The position numbers and the translations under genes were made by a program. 48,754 nucleotides of DNA from the NCBI GenBank assembly GCA_024636775.1, contig JAGXGP010000018.1:1-48754 (forward strand), in the 5' to 3' direction. The stretch's first letter is position 1; each line of letters begins with the position of its first letter. The notes beneath the pieces are model-generated. The model made no database searches, had not been told where the DNA came from, and saw only the letters and a program-made list of their open reading frames with translations. The stretch comes from Hydrogenophilales bacterium. GTDB taxonomy: Bacteria > Pseudomonadota > Gammaproteobacteria > Burkholderiales > Thiobacillaceae. This document shows, piece by piece, positions 1 through 8,072 of this stretch.

Positions 1-893
1 CCCAACCGGCCGACGAGGCGCTCGGCGAGGCCTTCATGCTGGGTGTAGTCGACGATGTCTTCGGCCTTGATGACGTCACGCGCGACCGAGTCGACGGTGC
101 CGAGGCCGTCGGACAAGCCGAGCTGGATGCTTTTTTCGCCGCTCCAGATCAGGCCGCTGAACATTTCGGGGGTTTCCTTGAGACGTTTGCCGCGGCCTTC
201 GCGCACCACGGCGATGAACTGGCCGTGGATTTCCTCGAGCATCTGTTTGGCGAACACTTGCTGTTTCGGATCGACCGGGGAGAACGGGTCGAGAAAGCCT
301 TTGTTTTCGCCTGCGGTTAGAAGACGCCGCTCGACGCCGAGCTTCTGCATGGTTTCGGTAAAGCCGAAGCCATCCATCAATACGCCGATGGATCCGACGA
401 GGCTGGCCTTGTCGACAAAAATCTTGTCGGCGCCAGCGGCGACATAATAGCCCCCCGAAGCGCAGATGTCGTCGACCACGGCATACAGCGGGATTGACGG
501 ATGCAAGGCACGCAGGCGTTTGATCTCGTCGTAAATCTGCCCGGCTTGCACCGGGCTGCCGCCGGGGCTATTGATACGCAGGATCACGCCCTTGGTTTTC
601 TTGTCTTGGAACGCGCTTTGCAGGCTGCCGATTACGTTGTCCGCGCTGGCTTCATCGGACGAAATCACCCCCTGCAAGTCGACCAGTGCAGTGTGTGCCT
701 TGATCGACACGCCGTCCGAACCAAACCAGCCGGACAGCATAAACAGCACCACAAACAAGTAAAGGAAACCGAGGCTCTTGAACAGGATGCTCCAGCGACG
801 GCTACGACGTTGTTCCTGTACTGCGGACAGCGCCAGTTTTTCCAGCACGCTGCGTTCCCAGTTTTCCTGGGTGGGCTTGTCTTGTTCGCTCAT
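1..893 (-). CDS. sppA: Signal peptide peptidase SppA (protease IV type), C-terminus beyond the window
   Basis: Serine protease of the S49 family that cleaves leftover signal peptides in the inner membrane. The start is the ATG read from 893 on the minus strand; 297 codons are visible and the gene runs off the left edge without a stop. A short charged N-terminus (MSEQDKPTQ) is followed by one hydrophobic anchor near residues 40-60. The domain then shows the ILRINSPGGSP segment and the nucleophile motif ASGGYYVA, followed by GSIGVLMDGFGF, all typical of short (about 310-330 residue) bacterial SppA. It is the last gene of a minus-strand set starting at rluC and begins 12 bases after the Rieske gene ends. 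The family call is firm; the missing end is short if it has the usual length. Confidence 0.93.
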   Translation of the reverse strand, partial: MSEQDKPTQENWERSVLEKLALSAVQEQRRSRRWSILFKSLGFLYLFVVLFMLSGWFGSDGVSIKAHTALVDLQGVISSDEASADNVIGSLQSAFQDKKTKGVILRINSPGGSPVQAGQIYDEIKRLRALHPSIPLYAVVDDICASGGYYVAAGADKIFVDKASLVGSIGVLMDGFGFTETMQKLGVERRLLTAGENKGFLDPFSPVDPKQQVFAKQMLEEIHGQFIAVVREGRGKRLKETPEMFSGLIWSGEKSIQLGLSDGLGTVDSVARDVIKAEDIVDYTQHEGLAERLVGRL

Positions 894-905
894 GGGTGTT
901 CCGTC

Positions 906-1259
906 TCAGGTAGCAGTTTCAATTAAATAAACGTGGCCGTCGCGCTCGACGACCGGTACGGGAATCAGGCCGCGACCGGCGCAGCGACCACCCAGGCAAT
1001 GGCCGCTGGCTGGATGATAAAGCGCGCCATGGGTGGAGCAGATCAAGTATAGCCGCGAGTCATCAAAGAATTCGCCCTCCTGCCAGTCGAGCTCTACCGG
1101 CACATGGCCGCACTGGTTGAGGAAGGCGTGCGGCGTGCCGTTGTAGCGCACGACAAATGCCGGCTGCGGCTTGCCGTAACGCTCCAACTCGAAACGCACG
1201 CCACGGCCTTGATCGACGAGATCGTTCGCAGCGCAGATCAGGCGTTCGCGTTCAGCCAT
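906..1259 (-). CDS. Small Rieske [2Fe-2S] ferredoxin-like protein
   Basis: A 117-residue soluble protein made only of a Rieske fold. The cluster ligands are visible as the pair NQCGHV (Cys-x-His) and LICSTHGALY (Cys-x-x-His), about 24 residues apart. The segment SGHCLGGRCAGRGL between the second ligand pair and the C-terminus is common in stand-alone Rieske proteins. There is no signal peptide or membrane segment, so it is cytoplasmic and probably an electron carrier of unknown partner. Its start lies inside the 3' end of the upstream HAD gene (22-base overlap), which points to translational coupling. The ferredoxin subunit of an aromatic dioxygenase is unlikely, since no oxygenase subunit is nearby. 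Confidence 0.88.
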   Translation of the reverse strand: MAERERLICAANDLVDQGRGVRFELERYGKPQPAFVVRYNGTPHAFLNQCGHVPVELDWQEGEFFDDSRLYLICSTHGALYHPASGHCLGGRCAGRGLIPVPVVERDGHVYLIETAT

Positions 1260-1894
1260 GCGTGCACCTCGACAAAACTGTTCATCAAAGCCAGTGGCGC
1301 GTGCGGATGCAGATCGTCCGGCTCGTGTGCGCCGTAGGTCACGCCCAGGCTGGCCACGCCGGCGTTGGAGGCCATCAGCAGATCATGGCTGGTGTCGCCG
1401 ATTACCAGCGTACGCGCCGGATTGGCATCGAGTTCGCCTATCAGCTCCAGCACCATGGCCGGGTGCGGCTTGGAATGCGTTTGGTCGGCGCAGCGGGTGG
1501 CGGTAAACCAGGGTCCCAGCTTGCTGGCCTCGAGCGCGCGGATGAGGCCATGCTGGCTCTTGCCAGTGGCAACGGCCAATGTGAAGCCGCTGCCATGCAA
1601 TTGTTCAATCCCGCTTGCCACCCCTTCGAAAAGGGGAAGATCGGCATCCCGCCCCAGATAATGGTGGCGGTAACGCTCGACCAGATGTGGATATTCGGCG
1701 TCAGGCAAATCCGGCAACAGGGTTTGCAACGCCTGCTGAAGTCCCAAGCCGATGATTTGCCTTGAGGCGCGGTCACTTGGCACGGGATGGCCGATATCTT
1801 CACAGGCACGCTGGATCGAGTCGACGATGACCCCGGCGGAATCCATCAGGGTACCGTCCCAGTCGAAGATCAGCAGGTCAAATTGCTTCGGCAT
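1238..1894 (-). CDS. HAD-superfamily hydrolase, phosphoglycolate phosphatase-like
   Basis: A 218-residue haloacid dehalogenase family phosphatase (subfamily IA with an alpha-helical cap). Motif I is FDWDGTLMDS, with the nucleophile Asp and the second Asp two residues later. Motif II is VATGKSQ, the motif III lysine is in SKPHPAM, and motif IV is VIGDTSHD. This is the Gph/YrfG-like type, which may act on 2-phosphoglycolate or other small phosphate esters; the substrate cannot be read from sequence. The gene overlaps the rluC 3' end by 17 bases and the Rieske gene by 22, so all three are probably translated from one message. A rluC-HAD-Rieske-sppA order is, to my knowledge, common in betaproteobacteria. 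Confidence 0.9.
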   Translation of the reverse strand: MPKQFDLLIFDWDGTLMDSAGVIVDSIQRACEDIGHPVPSDRASRQIIGLGLQQALQTLLPDLPDAEYPHLVERYRHHYLGRDADLPLFEGVASGIEQLHGSGFTLAVATGKSQHGLIRALEASKLGPWFTATRCADQTHSKPHPAMVLELIGELDANPARTLVIGDTSHDLLMASNAGVASLGVTYGAHEPDDLHPHAPLALMNSFVEVHAWLNANA

Positions 1895-2849
1895 GGTTAG
1901 TTAATTTATCCAGAAAAGTGGCAAGGTCAGCGGGAAGGGGTGCTTCGACCAGCATCTTCTCACCCGATATCGGGTGATCGAACACGAGTTTGACAGCATG
2001 CAGAAACATGCGCTTCAACCCCTGCTTGACCAGCCGTTTGTTGAGTTCGAAATCGCCGTACTTATCATCCCCGGCAATCGGAAAGCCTAGATGCGAGGTA
2101 TGGACGCGAATCTGATGGGTGCGCCCGGTTTTAAGTTCCGCTTCCAGCAAGGTGAAATCAGGGAAACTTTGCAGACGGCGGAAAATGGTGTGCGCGGTCT
2201 GGCCGTCGTCACGCACCGTGACGCGCTTTTCGCCATTGTCGTCCACCCGCTTGTGCAGCGGCAGCTTCACATGCTGAGTCGGATTGGGCCAGCGACCGGC
2301 CACCAGCGTCTGGTAGCGTTTTTCGATCTTGCCGGCGCGCATGGCCTCGTGCAGCCCGACCAGCGCGCGGCGTTTCAACGCAATCATCAACACGCCCGAG
2401 GTTTCACGGTCGAGCCGGTGCACCAGTTCCATATAGCGGCACTCCGGCAGTTCCATCCGCATTTGCTCGATCACCCCGCGCGAAATGCCGCTGCCGCCAT
2501 GCACCGCCATGCCAGAAGGCTTGTTCAGCACAATCAGGGCGTCATCGCGATAGAGAATGTGTGGCAGCAGACGGTTCGTACTGGGCGGCAACGAGGGAGC
2601 GTCCGTGTTTGCGGGTGCCGCCATGCGCACCGGCGGAATGCGCACTTCATCGCCCAGTTGCAGCCGATAGCTGACCGCAACCCGGCCGCCATTAACCCGC
2701 ACCTCGCCACCCCGAACCAGCTTATAAATTCGGCTTTTGGGTACGCCTTTGAGCCGTGCTATCAGAAAGTTGTCCAAACGCTGACCATCCGCGCTGTCGT
2801 CAATCTTCAACCGCCGGACCGAATCTTTCTCTAAGTCATTATTTTTCAT
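1878..2849 (-). CDS. rluC: 23S rRNA pseudouridine synthase RluC
   Basis: Converts uridines of 23S rRNA (955, 2504 and 2580 in E. coli numbering) to pseudouridine. An N-terminal S4 RNA-binding domain (QRLDNFLIARLKGVPKSRIYKLVRGG) is followed by the RluA-type catalytic domain. The active-site motif is VHRLDRETSG, with the catalytic Asp, and GRTHQIRVH lies downstream. Length (323 residues from the ATG at 2849) is normal. A GTG two codons upstream (2855) is possible. It is divergent from rne across a 395-base gap, the same arrangement as in E. coli, and heads the minus-strand operon to sppA. Confidence 0.95.
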   Translation of the reverse strand: MKNNDLEKDSVRRLKIDDSADGQRLDNFLIARLKGVPKSRIYKLVRGGEVRVNGGRVAVSYRLQLGDEVRIPPVRMAAPANTDAPSLPPSTNRLLPHILYRDDALIVLNKPSGMAVHGGSGISRGVIEQMRMELPECRYMELVHRLDRETSGVLMIALKRRALVGLHEAMRAGKIEKRYQTLVAGRWPNPTQHVKLPLHKRVDDNGEKRVTVRDDGQTAHTIFRRLQSFPDFTLLEAELKTGRTHQIRVHTSHLGFPIAGDDKYGDFELNKRLVKQGLKRMFLHAVKLVFDHPISGEKMLVEAPLPADLATFLDKLTNHAEAI

Positions 2850-3244
2850 ATACACTATCTTCGGTTCAGGCCGTTATTGCCTGACCAATTTGGACACCAA
2901 GCCGGTTACAACGCTCACCGGCCACCGCCTACTCGGCCCGTCTGGATTCCTGCAGCCCAGCACTCAATTATGCTGGCGCCGACAGTCGAAACCACCCGCC
3001 CCGCGTTAGTCGGTAAAGCAGCGATGTTATCAATAGACGCGACAACAAGCATACGAAATCAGTATTCACGCTCGGCTAAACCCAGCGGGAATCGGAAAGA
3101 CGGCCCCGGCTTAGCCGGTGACACTCTCCAGGAACAGGACACTTAATCCATGCCAATTCACCCAACTCAATCCGTGATCGCATGAACTGCTCGCTGTAAA
3201 GCAGCAGTTTGGCCTGTCCCGTATGCCTGCGCGCGGGAGTAAAA
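2850..3244 (+). promoter_or_regulatory. Divergent rluC/rne intergenic region with probable long rne leader
   Basis: A 395-base gap without a credible gene between two divergent genes. It should hold both promoters and the rne 5' leader. Short hairpins can be drawn in the leader, for example CCGGC (3106-3110) with GCCGG (3114-3118). In E. coli a long, structured rne leader lets RNase E control its own message. The same logic is inferred here from the matching layout, not from conserved leader sequence. No confident -35/-10 pair was identified. Confidence 0.5.
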
Positions 3245-5800
3245 ATGAAGCGCATGCTTTTCAACGCAACCCAGGCGGAAGAACTCCGGGTTGCCATCGT
3301 CGACGGCCAAAAGCTGGTCGACCTTGACATCGAGTCCGCCAGCAAAGAACAACGCAAGGGTAATGTCTACAAGGGTATCGTTACCCGTGTCGAGCCCAGT
3401 CTTGAAGCCGCATTTATCGACTATGGCTGTGAGCGTCACGGCTTTCTACCGTTCAAGGAAATTTCCCGCGCCTGCCTGCCCGGCAACGGTCGTCCGCAAG
3501 ATGCGCTGAAAGAAGGCCAGGAACTCCTGGTCCAGGTCGAAAAAGACGAACGCGGCAACAAGGGCGCAGCCCTCACCACCTACGTTTCGCTGGCCGGCCG
3601 CTATGTCGTGCTAATGCCGACCAATCCACGCGGCGGTGGCGTATCGCGCCGCATCGAAGGCGAAGACCGCAACGAACTGCGCGACACCCTGGCGCAGCTT
3701 GAAATCCCCGAAGGCATGAGCCTGATTGCCCGCACCGCCGGCATCGGCCGTACTGCCGAGGAATTCCAGTGGGACTTGAACTACCTGCTGAGCCTGTGGA
3801 AAGCCATTGACGGCGCCTCGACTTCACAAACCGGCACCTTCCTGATTTACCAGGAAGGCAGTCTGGTGATTCGTGCCATCCGCGATTACTTCTCGGCGGA
3901 TATCGGCGAAATCCTGATCGACACCGACGACATCTTCGAACAGGCGCAGCAGTTCATGGCGCACGTGATGCCGGACAACGTCAGCAAGGTCAAGCTCTAC
4001 CACGACGACGTACCGCTATTCTCGCGTTTCCAGATCGAACACCAGATCGAGTCGGCGTATTCACGCCAGGTCAACCTGCCTTCCGGCGGTGCGATCGTGA
4101 TCGACCACACCGAAGCGCTGGTGTCTGTGGACGTCAACTCGGCGCGCGCCACCAAAGGCAGCGACGTCGAGCAAACCGCCTACAACACCAACCTCGAAGC
4201 ATCCGACGAAATAGCGCGTCAGATGCGCCTGCGCGACTTGGGCGGCTTGATCGTGATCGATTACATCGACATGGAAAACCCCAAGAACCAGCGCGAAGTC
4301 GAAAACCGCCTGCGCGATGCGCTGCATCACGACCGCGCCCGCGTGCAGACCGGCAAGATCTCACGCTTTGGGCTGCTCGAAATGTCGCGTCAGCGCCTGC
4401 AGCCTTCGCTCGGCGAAACCAGCTACACGCCCTGCCCGCGTTGCCATGGCACCGGTCACATTCGCGGCAGCGAGTCGTCAGCGCTTCACATCCTGCGCAT
4501 CCTGGGCGAAGAAGCGATGAAGGAAAACACCGGCGCCGTGCACGTGCAGTTGCCGGTTGATGTTGCGACCTTCCTGCTCAACGAAAAGCGCGTGGATATC
4601 CACACCATCGAGACGCGCCTCAAGGTCAATGTGGTGTTGATCCCCAACATCCACATGGAAACCCCGCACTACACGATTACCCGACTGCGTCACGACGAAC
4701 TCAATCTGCGCGACGCAGCCGAGCCGAGCTACAAAATGGTGGCCCTGCCGGAAGCCGACTCTGGCTATCAGGCAGAACCTGCTCCCCTCCCGGTACGCCA
4801 GGAAGCTGCTGTCAAATCGATTGCACCGGCACAACCCGCACCGTCAGCGCGCCCACTTGTACCGATTGCACCCCAAGCCGAAGCCGGTCTGTTCGGTCGC
4901 ATTTTTGGCTGGTTCAAGAGCCGCACCGACGACGCCTCGGCAACCGCCGCAACGCCCGCGGCAACCCCCACCCCGGCTCGTCGCGAGCGCACCAGCGAAA
5001 ACCGCGATCGCAAACCGGGACAGCGTCGGGGTCGCGGCGAAGGTCGTAACGGTGAAGGTCGTGGAGAAGGTCGCGGCGAAGGTCGTAACGACGCGCGCCC
5101 GCAAGCCGCACGTCAGGCCGAACCGCGTCAAAAGGACAATCGTGCCGAGGGTGCCAACGCTGAATCAGCCCGGCCGCCCCGTCAGCCACGTCAACCCAAG
5201 CCGCGTCCGGAAGCCGAATCGGCTCCGCAAGCAGCAGTCTTGGTTGATGCACCACGCGAGGCAGGTAGCGAAGAAAAACGTGAGCCGCGGAGTCGTCGTG
5301 GACGCGGCAATCGCCGTCCGCGTGATGCCCGTCCTGAAACCGGAGAAGAGACGCAAAATGCGGCGCTTGAAACGGGCGCAAGTAACGCACCGGCCACCTT
5401 CCAGGGCACCGTTGAAATTGCGGGCGCACCCAAGGCAGCTCCAGCGGCTGTTCAACCCACTCAGCAGGCTTTCCAGCTGGACGCTGCACATTCGACAAGC
5501 GCGCAAGCGCCGGCAGCCTCACCCGCCAAAACGACCAATCTGCAACAGGTTGAAACGCAGGGTGCAGCAGCCAACACGACTGAATCCGGCGAGGCGAGCC
5601 GTCCGCGGCGCCGTCGTCGCCCTTCGGCCAAACCTGAGGCCGAGGCTGTCAGCCTGATGCAGGTGGAAACCAGTGCACCCGTTGCACGTACGAACGAGAC
5701 GCCCACTGCTGATGCACCGCATCCCACCCGCCGCCGTTCACGCCCACCGGCAAGCACGACACAGGAACCGCTGATCCAGGTGGAAACTCAGGACAAATAA
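3245..5800 (+). CDS. rne: Ribonuclease E
   Basis: Essential endoribonuclease of mRNA decay and rRNA/tRNA processing and scaffold of the RNA degradosome; 851 residues from the ATG at 3245. That start gives the canonical MKRMLFNATQ and has a GGAG ribosome site at 3236-3239; reading 12 codons further upstream would lose both. The N-terminal half has an S1 domain (KGNVYKGIVTRVEPSLEAAF), the RNase H/5'-sensor region and the DNase-I-like domain with the metal aspartates in VSVDVNSARA and IVIDYIDM. The zinc-link CPRCHGTGHIR follows. The C-terminal 330 residues are low-complexity and Arg/Ala/Pro/Glu-rich, with an RGRGEGR repeat and three copies of the short motif L-x-Q-V-E-T, the last nine residues from the end. 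A strong terminator follows at 5817. Confidence 0.97.
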   Translation: MKRMLFNATQAEELRVAIVDGQKLVDLDIESASKEQRKGNVYKGIVTRVEPSLEAAFIDYGCERHGFLPFKEISRACLPGNGRPQDALKEGQELLVQVEKDERGNKGAALTTYVSLAGRYVVLMPTNPRGGGVSRRIEGEDRNELRDTLAQLEIPEGMSLIARTAGIGRTAEEFQWDLNYLLSLWKAIDGASTSQTGTFLIYQEGSLVIRAIRDYFSADIGEILIDTDDIFEQAQQFMAHVMPDNVSKVKLYHDDVPLFSRFQIEHQIESAYSRQVNLPSGGAIVIDHTEALVSVDVNSARATKGSDVEQTAYNTNLEASDEIARQMRLRDLGGLIVIDYIDMENPKNQREVENRLRDALHHDRARVQTGKISRFGLLEMSRQRLQPSLGETSYTPCPRCHGTGHIRGSESSALHILRILGEEAMKENTGAVHVQLPVDVATFLLNEKRVDIHTIETRLKVNVVLIPNIHMETPHYTITRLRHDELNLRDAAEPSYKMVALPEADSGYQAEPAPLPVRQEAAVKSIAPAQPAPSARPLVPIAPQAEAGLFGRIFGWFKSRTDDASATAATPAATPTPARRERTSENRDRKPGQRRGRGEGRNGEGRGEGRGEGRNDARPQAARQAEPRQKDNRAEGANAESARPPRQPRQPKPRPEAESAPQAAVLVDAPREAGSEEKREPRSRRGRGNRRPRDARPETGEETQNAALETGASNAPATFQGTVEIAGAPKAAPAAVQPTQQAFQLDAAHSTSAQAPAASPAKTTNLQQVETQGAAANTTESGEASRPRRRRRPSAKPEAEAVSLMQVETSAPVARTNETPTADAPHPTRRRSRPPASTTQEPLIQVETQDK

Positions 5801-5816
5801 CGACCTGACCCACCCA

Positions 5817-5849
5817 AAAACAAGGGCCGCTTATTGCGGCCCTTGTTTT
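5817..5849. terminator. Bidirectional intrinsic terminator between rne and the phosphatase gene
   Basis: Perfect inverted repeat: AAAACAAGGGCCGC (5817-5830), loop TTATT, then GCGGCCCTTGTTTT (5836-5849). The A-run and T-run flank the GC-rich stem on both sides, so it can stop transcription from rne and from the convergent minus-strand gene. Confidence 0.92.
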
Positions 5850-5879
5850 GTCTGAAGCATTCGAAAGCGATTCACGCCA

Positions 5880-6374
5880 TCAGCGTGTGTTCGATTTGGC
5901 TTCAACTGCGTTAATTTCCTTGATCAATCCCTGTACGGCATCCTCGATCATGTCGAGATTCTCCTCAAATCCCTGTGGGCCGCCGTAATACGGATCCATC
6001 ACGTCGAGATTGGGATACTTGCGGCTGAATGATAACAAGCGGCGGATCTTGTCGTGATGATGCGCCGGTGCGCGTTCGATCAACTTGCTGTAATTGTCGC
6101 CATCCATCACCAGGATGTAATCGAACGCATCGAAGTCCGAATCCGCCACCTTTCGGCCACGTAGTTTGCTGATGTCAGCACCGCGCCGGCGCACGGCTTC
6201 CTGCGCACGCATGTCGGGTGTATCCCCCACATGATAGGCATGCGTGCCGGCCGAATCGATTTCGACCTGGTGTTCGAGCCCGGCCTCAAGGACCGCTCGA
6301 CGCAAGACGCCCTCGGCCATCGGAGAACGGCAGATATTGCCCATACAAACCATGAGAACTCGCATTTTTTGCAT
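5880..6374 (-). CDS. Low-molecular-weight protein-tyrosine phosphatase
   Basis: A 164-residue LMW phosphatase. The P-loop C-x5-R-S signature is VCMGNICRSPMAEG near the N-terminus, and the general-acid aspartate lies in VMDPYYGG near the C-terminus. The family removes phosphate from tyrosine, often on bacterial tyrosine kinases controlling polysaccharide export, or from small molecules. No kinase or export gene is next to it, so the substrate is open. The ATG at 6374 is chosen; a TTG at 6381-6383 and an ATG at 6365 are alternatives and none has a clear ribosome site. It converges on rne and diverges from the apr locus. Confidence 0.92.
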   Translation of the reverse strand: MQKMRVLMVCMGNICRSPMAEGVLRRAVLEAGLEHQVEIDSAGTHAYHVGDTPDMRAQEAVRRRGADISKLRGRKVADSDFDAFDYILVMDGDNYSKLIERAPAHHHDKIRRLLSFSRKYPNLDVMDPYYGGPQGFEENLDMIEDAVQGLIKEINAVEAKSNTR

Positions 6375-6730
6375 TGATATCAAATAGTTAAATTAATTAA
6401 TCGGCTAAATTCCGTATCGTGACGACACCGTGTTATGTCGCTACGATCAAGTATTTTGCGGGGTGTTTCGGCAAAAATTTACCGCCCGTGCAGCCGCCAT
6501 TTTACTTCAGACCATGCCACACGCTCTACTCTGCGCTTGGGCCCGGATCGACCCGAATTCCCTCCCACGATGACGTTCCCAGCGTTCAGGACGATCGTAA
6601 ACAGTGCGAACTTAAACGTTACGCTTAAATAAATTCTGTTTATGTTCTATATACATAGAGTTCCTCAGCGCGAGCAAGAACGAAAAATCAAGTGTTTTGC
6701 CTTTTTGTGAATCCGGAGGAGGCCGACTTT
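6375..6730 (+). promoter_or_regulatory. Upstream region of the aprMBA locus
   Basis: A 356-base stretch without a credible gene. It should hold the divergent phosphatase and apr promoters. A weak sigma70-like candidate is TTAAAT (6625-6630), 17 bases, TATATA (6648-6653). The segment from about 6600 to 6660 is clearly more AT-rich than its surroundings. The strong ribosome site GGAGGA at 6715-6720 sets the aprM start. Confidence 0.4.
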
Positions 6731-7525
6731 ATGATCACTCACAACCCCGTAGCAGAGCTTTCCGCTTTCTTGCCCGTCTTCGCCATGCAGGCGTATCTGA
6801 TTGCCATGGGCATTCTGGTTGTTGGGGGCACGCTATTGGATGTCCTGCACAAGAAGAGCGCCCAGTACTTTTTCGAGGCCGGCAAGACCTCGAAGGCCAA
6901 TGCCCAGCGGCAGGTCGGCGTGGGCGAGAAGATCTCGATCGCGGTGAAAACTGCGGTCGTGGATGTCCTGACCTCGGGCGAATTCTGCAACCCGCGGCGA
7001 CGCATTGCCCATTTGCTTACGATGTACGGGTTCATCCTCTTCCTGATCGCTACCGTGATCCTGGTATTCATCTATCCAACCCCGGACACGCTCGCGCCCG
7101 CTTATTGGCCTGTGCTGTGGCACCTGGGTGCACTGATGGTCTGCGTCGGAGGTTACTGGTTCTGGTTTGCCATCCGCGTCGACGTGGCTGCGGAAGGTTA
7201 TCCCTGGTACCGGCTGGTACGTGCCGATCTGTTCATCCTTTCGTTGCTGGCGACGACGACCTTCGCGCTGATCTGGTCTTTCCTGCAATGGTCAGGCAGC
7301 GGTGCCGCTACGACGCTGTTCTTCGTGTTGTTCATCGTCGCCAGCACGGTCCTGTTCGGCAGCGTGCTCTGGTCGAAATTCGCCCACATGTTCTTCAAGC
7401 CCGCCGCCGCCTTCCAGCGACGCGTGTCCGAGGCCGAAGGATCGCGCGACAACCTGCCGCCGCCGGCAGAAGCCCCCAAGCAATTCGGGCTGGGGATCAG
7501 TCGCGAACTGCCGCGGCACTATTAG
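6731..7525 (+). CDS. aprM: APS reductase membrane anchor AprM
   Basis: An integral membrane protein encoded directly ahead of aprBA in many sulfur oxidisers. It is thought to link the cytoplasmic APS reductase to the quinone pool in place of a Qmo complex. 264 residues from the ATG at 6731, which has GGAGGA ten bases upstream; an in-frame start 13 codons earlier lacks such a site. About five to six hydrophobic segments are visible, including PVFAMQAYLIAMGILVVGG, MYGFILFLIATVILVFIYP, LWHLGALMVCVGGYWFWFA, LFILSLLATTTFALIWSF and LFFVLFIVASTVLFGSVLW. The tail is soluble and proline-rich. aprB starts 76 bases later, so one transcript is likely. Confidence 0.9.
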   Translation: MITHNPVAELSAFLPVFAMQAYLIAMGILVVGGTLLDVLHKKSAQYFFEAGKTSKANAQRQVGVGEKISIAVKTAVVDVLTSGEFCNPRRRIAHLLTMYGFILFLIATVILVFIYPTPDTLAPAYWPVLWHLGALMVCVGGYWFWFAIRVDVAAEGYPWYRLVRADLFILSLLATTTFALIWSFLQWSGSGAATTLFFVLFIVASTVLFGSVLWSKFAHMFFKPAAAFQRRVSEAEGSRDNLPPPAEAPKQFGLGISRELPRHY

Positions 7526-7601
7526 CACACCGATTTCGATAGCCGATTAATCCGACTATGCACCTTAGCGATTGCCGGTTCTGAACCACGGGAGATAAAA
7601 C

Positions 7602-8072
7602 ATGCCGACCTTTGTGTATATGACGCGTTGTGACGGGTGCGGACATTGTGTGGACATTTGTCCATCCGACATCATGCACATCGATCCCACCTACCGGCGC
7701 GCGATCAATATCGAACCCAACATGTGCTGGGAGTGTTATTCGTGCGTCAAGGCGTGTCCGCAGGATGCCATCGACTGCCGCGGTTACGCCGACTTTGCGC
7801 CGCTCGGGCATAGCGTCCGCGTCAAACGCGAAGAGGAAAAAGGCACGATTTCGTGGCGTATCAAGTTTCGTGACGGACGCGAAAAAAACTTCGTTTCGCC
7901 GATCACGACCAAGCCCTGGGGGTCGGCCATCCCGAGGCTTGCCGACCTTCCGGTTCCTGACGACAAGGCACTGAACTCCCAGTTGCTGTGCCACGAACCC
8001 GACGCACTCAACGTCAACACGGGGCTGCCAGTGATGGCTAAAGACAAATTCAAACAAGGAGTCTATTACTGA
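7602..8072 (+). CDS. aprB: Adenylylsulfate (APS) reductase beta subunit
   Basis: Iron-sulfur subunit of dissimilatory APS reductase; 156 residues. Two ferredoxin-type [4Fe-4S] motifs are plain: CDGCGHCVDICP and CWECYSCVKACP. The C-terminal extension (LADLPVPDDKALNSQLLCHEP and beyond) wraps around the alpha subunit in known structures. It passes electrons between AprA's FAD and the membrane partner. A GGGAGA ribosome site precedes the ATG. The stop TGA shares its A with the aprA ATG (one-base overlap at 8072), so the subunits are translationally coupled and probably made in equal amounts. In a sulfur oxidiser the enzyme runs from sulfite plus AMP to APS. Confidence 0.97.
   Translation: MPTFVYMTRCDGCGHCVDICPSDIMHIDPTYRRAINIEPNMCWECYSCVKACPQDAIDCRGYADFAPLGHSVRVKREEEKGTISWRIKFRDGREKNFVSPITTKPWGSAIPRLADLPVPDDKALNSQLLCHEPDALNVNTGLPVMAKDKFKQGVYY

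Noticed and set aside
3209-3244. Upstream extension of rne by 12 codons
   Set aside because: The canonical MKRMLFNATQ start at 3245 has a ribosome site; the extension would bury it.
4821-5657. Long plus-strand frame overlapping the RNase E C-terminal half
   Set aside because: Basic low-complexity product created by the Arg/Ala/Pro-rich codons of rne in another frame; no start signal.
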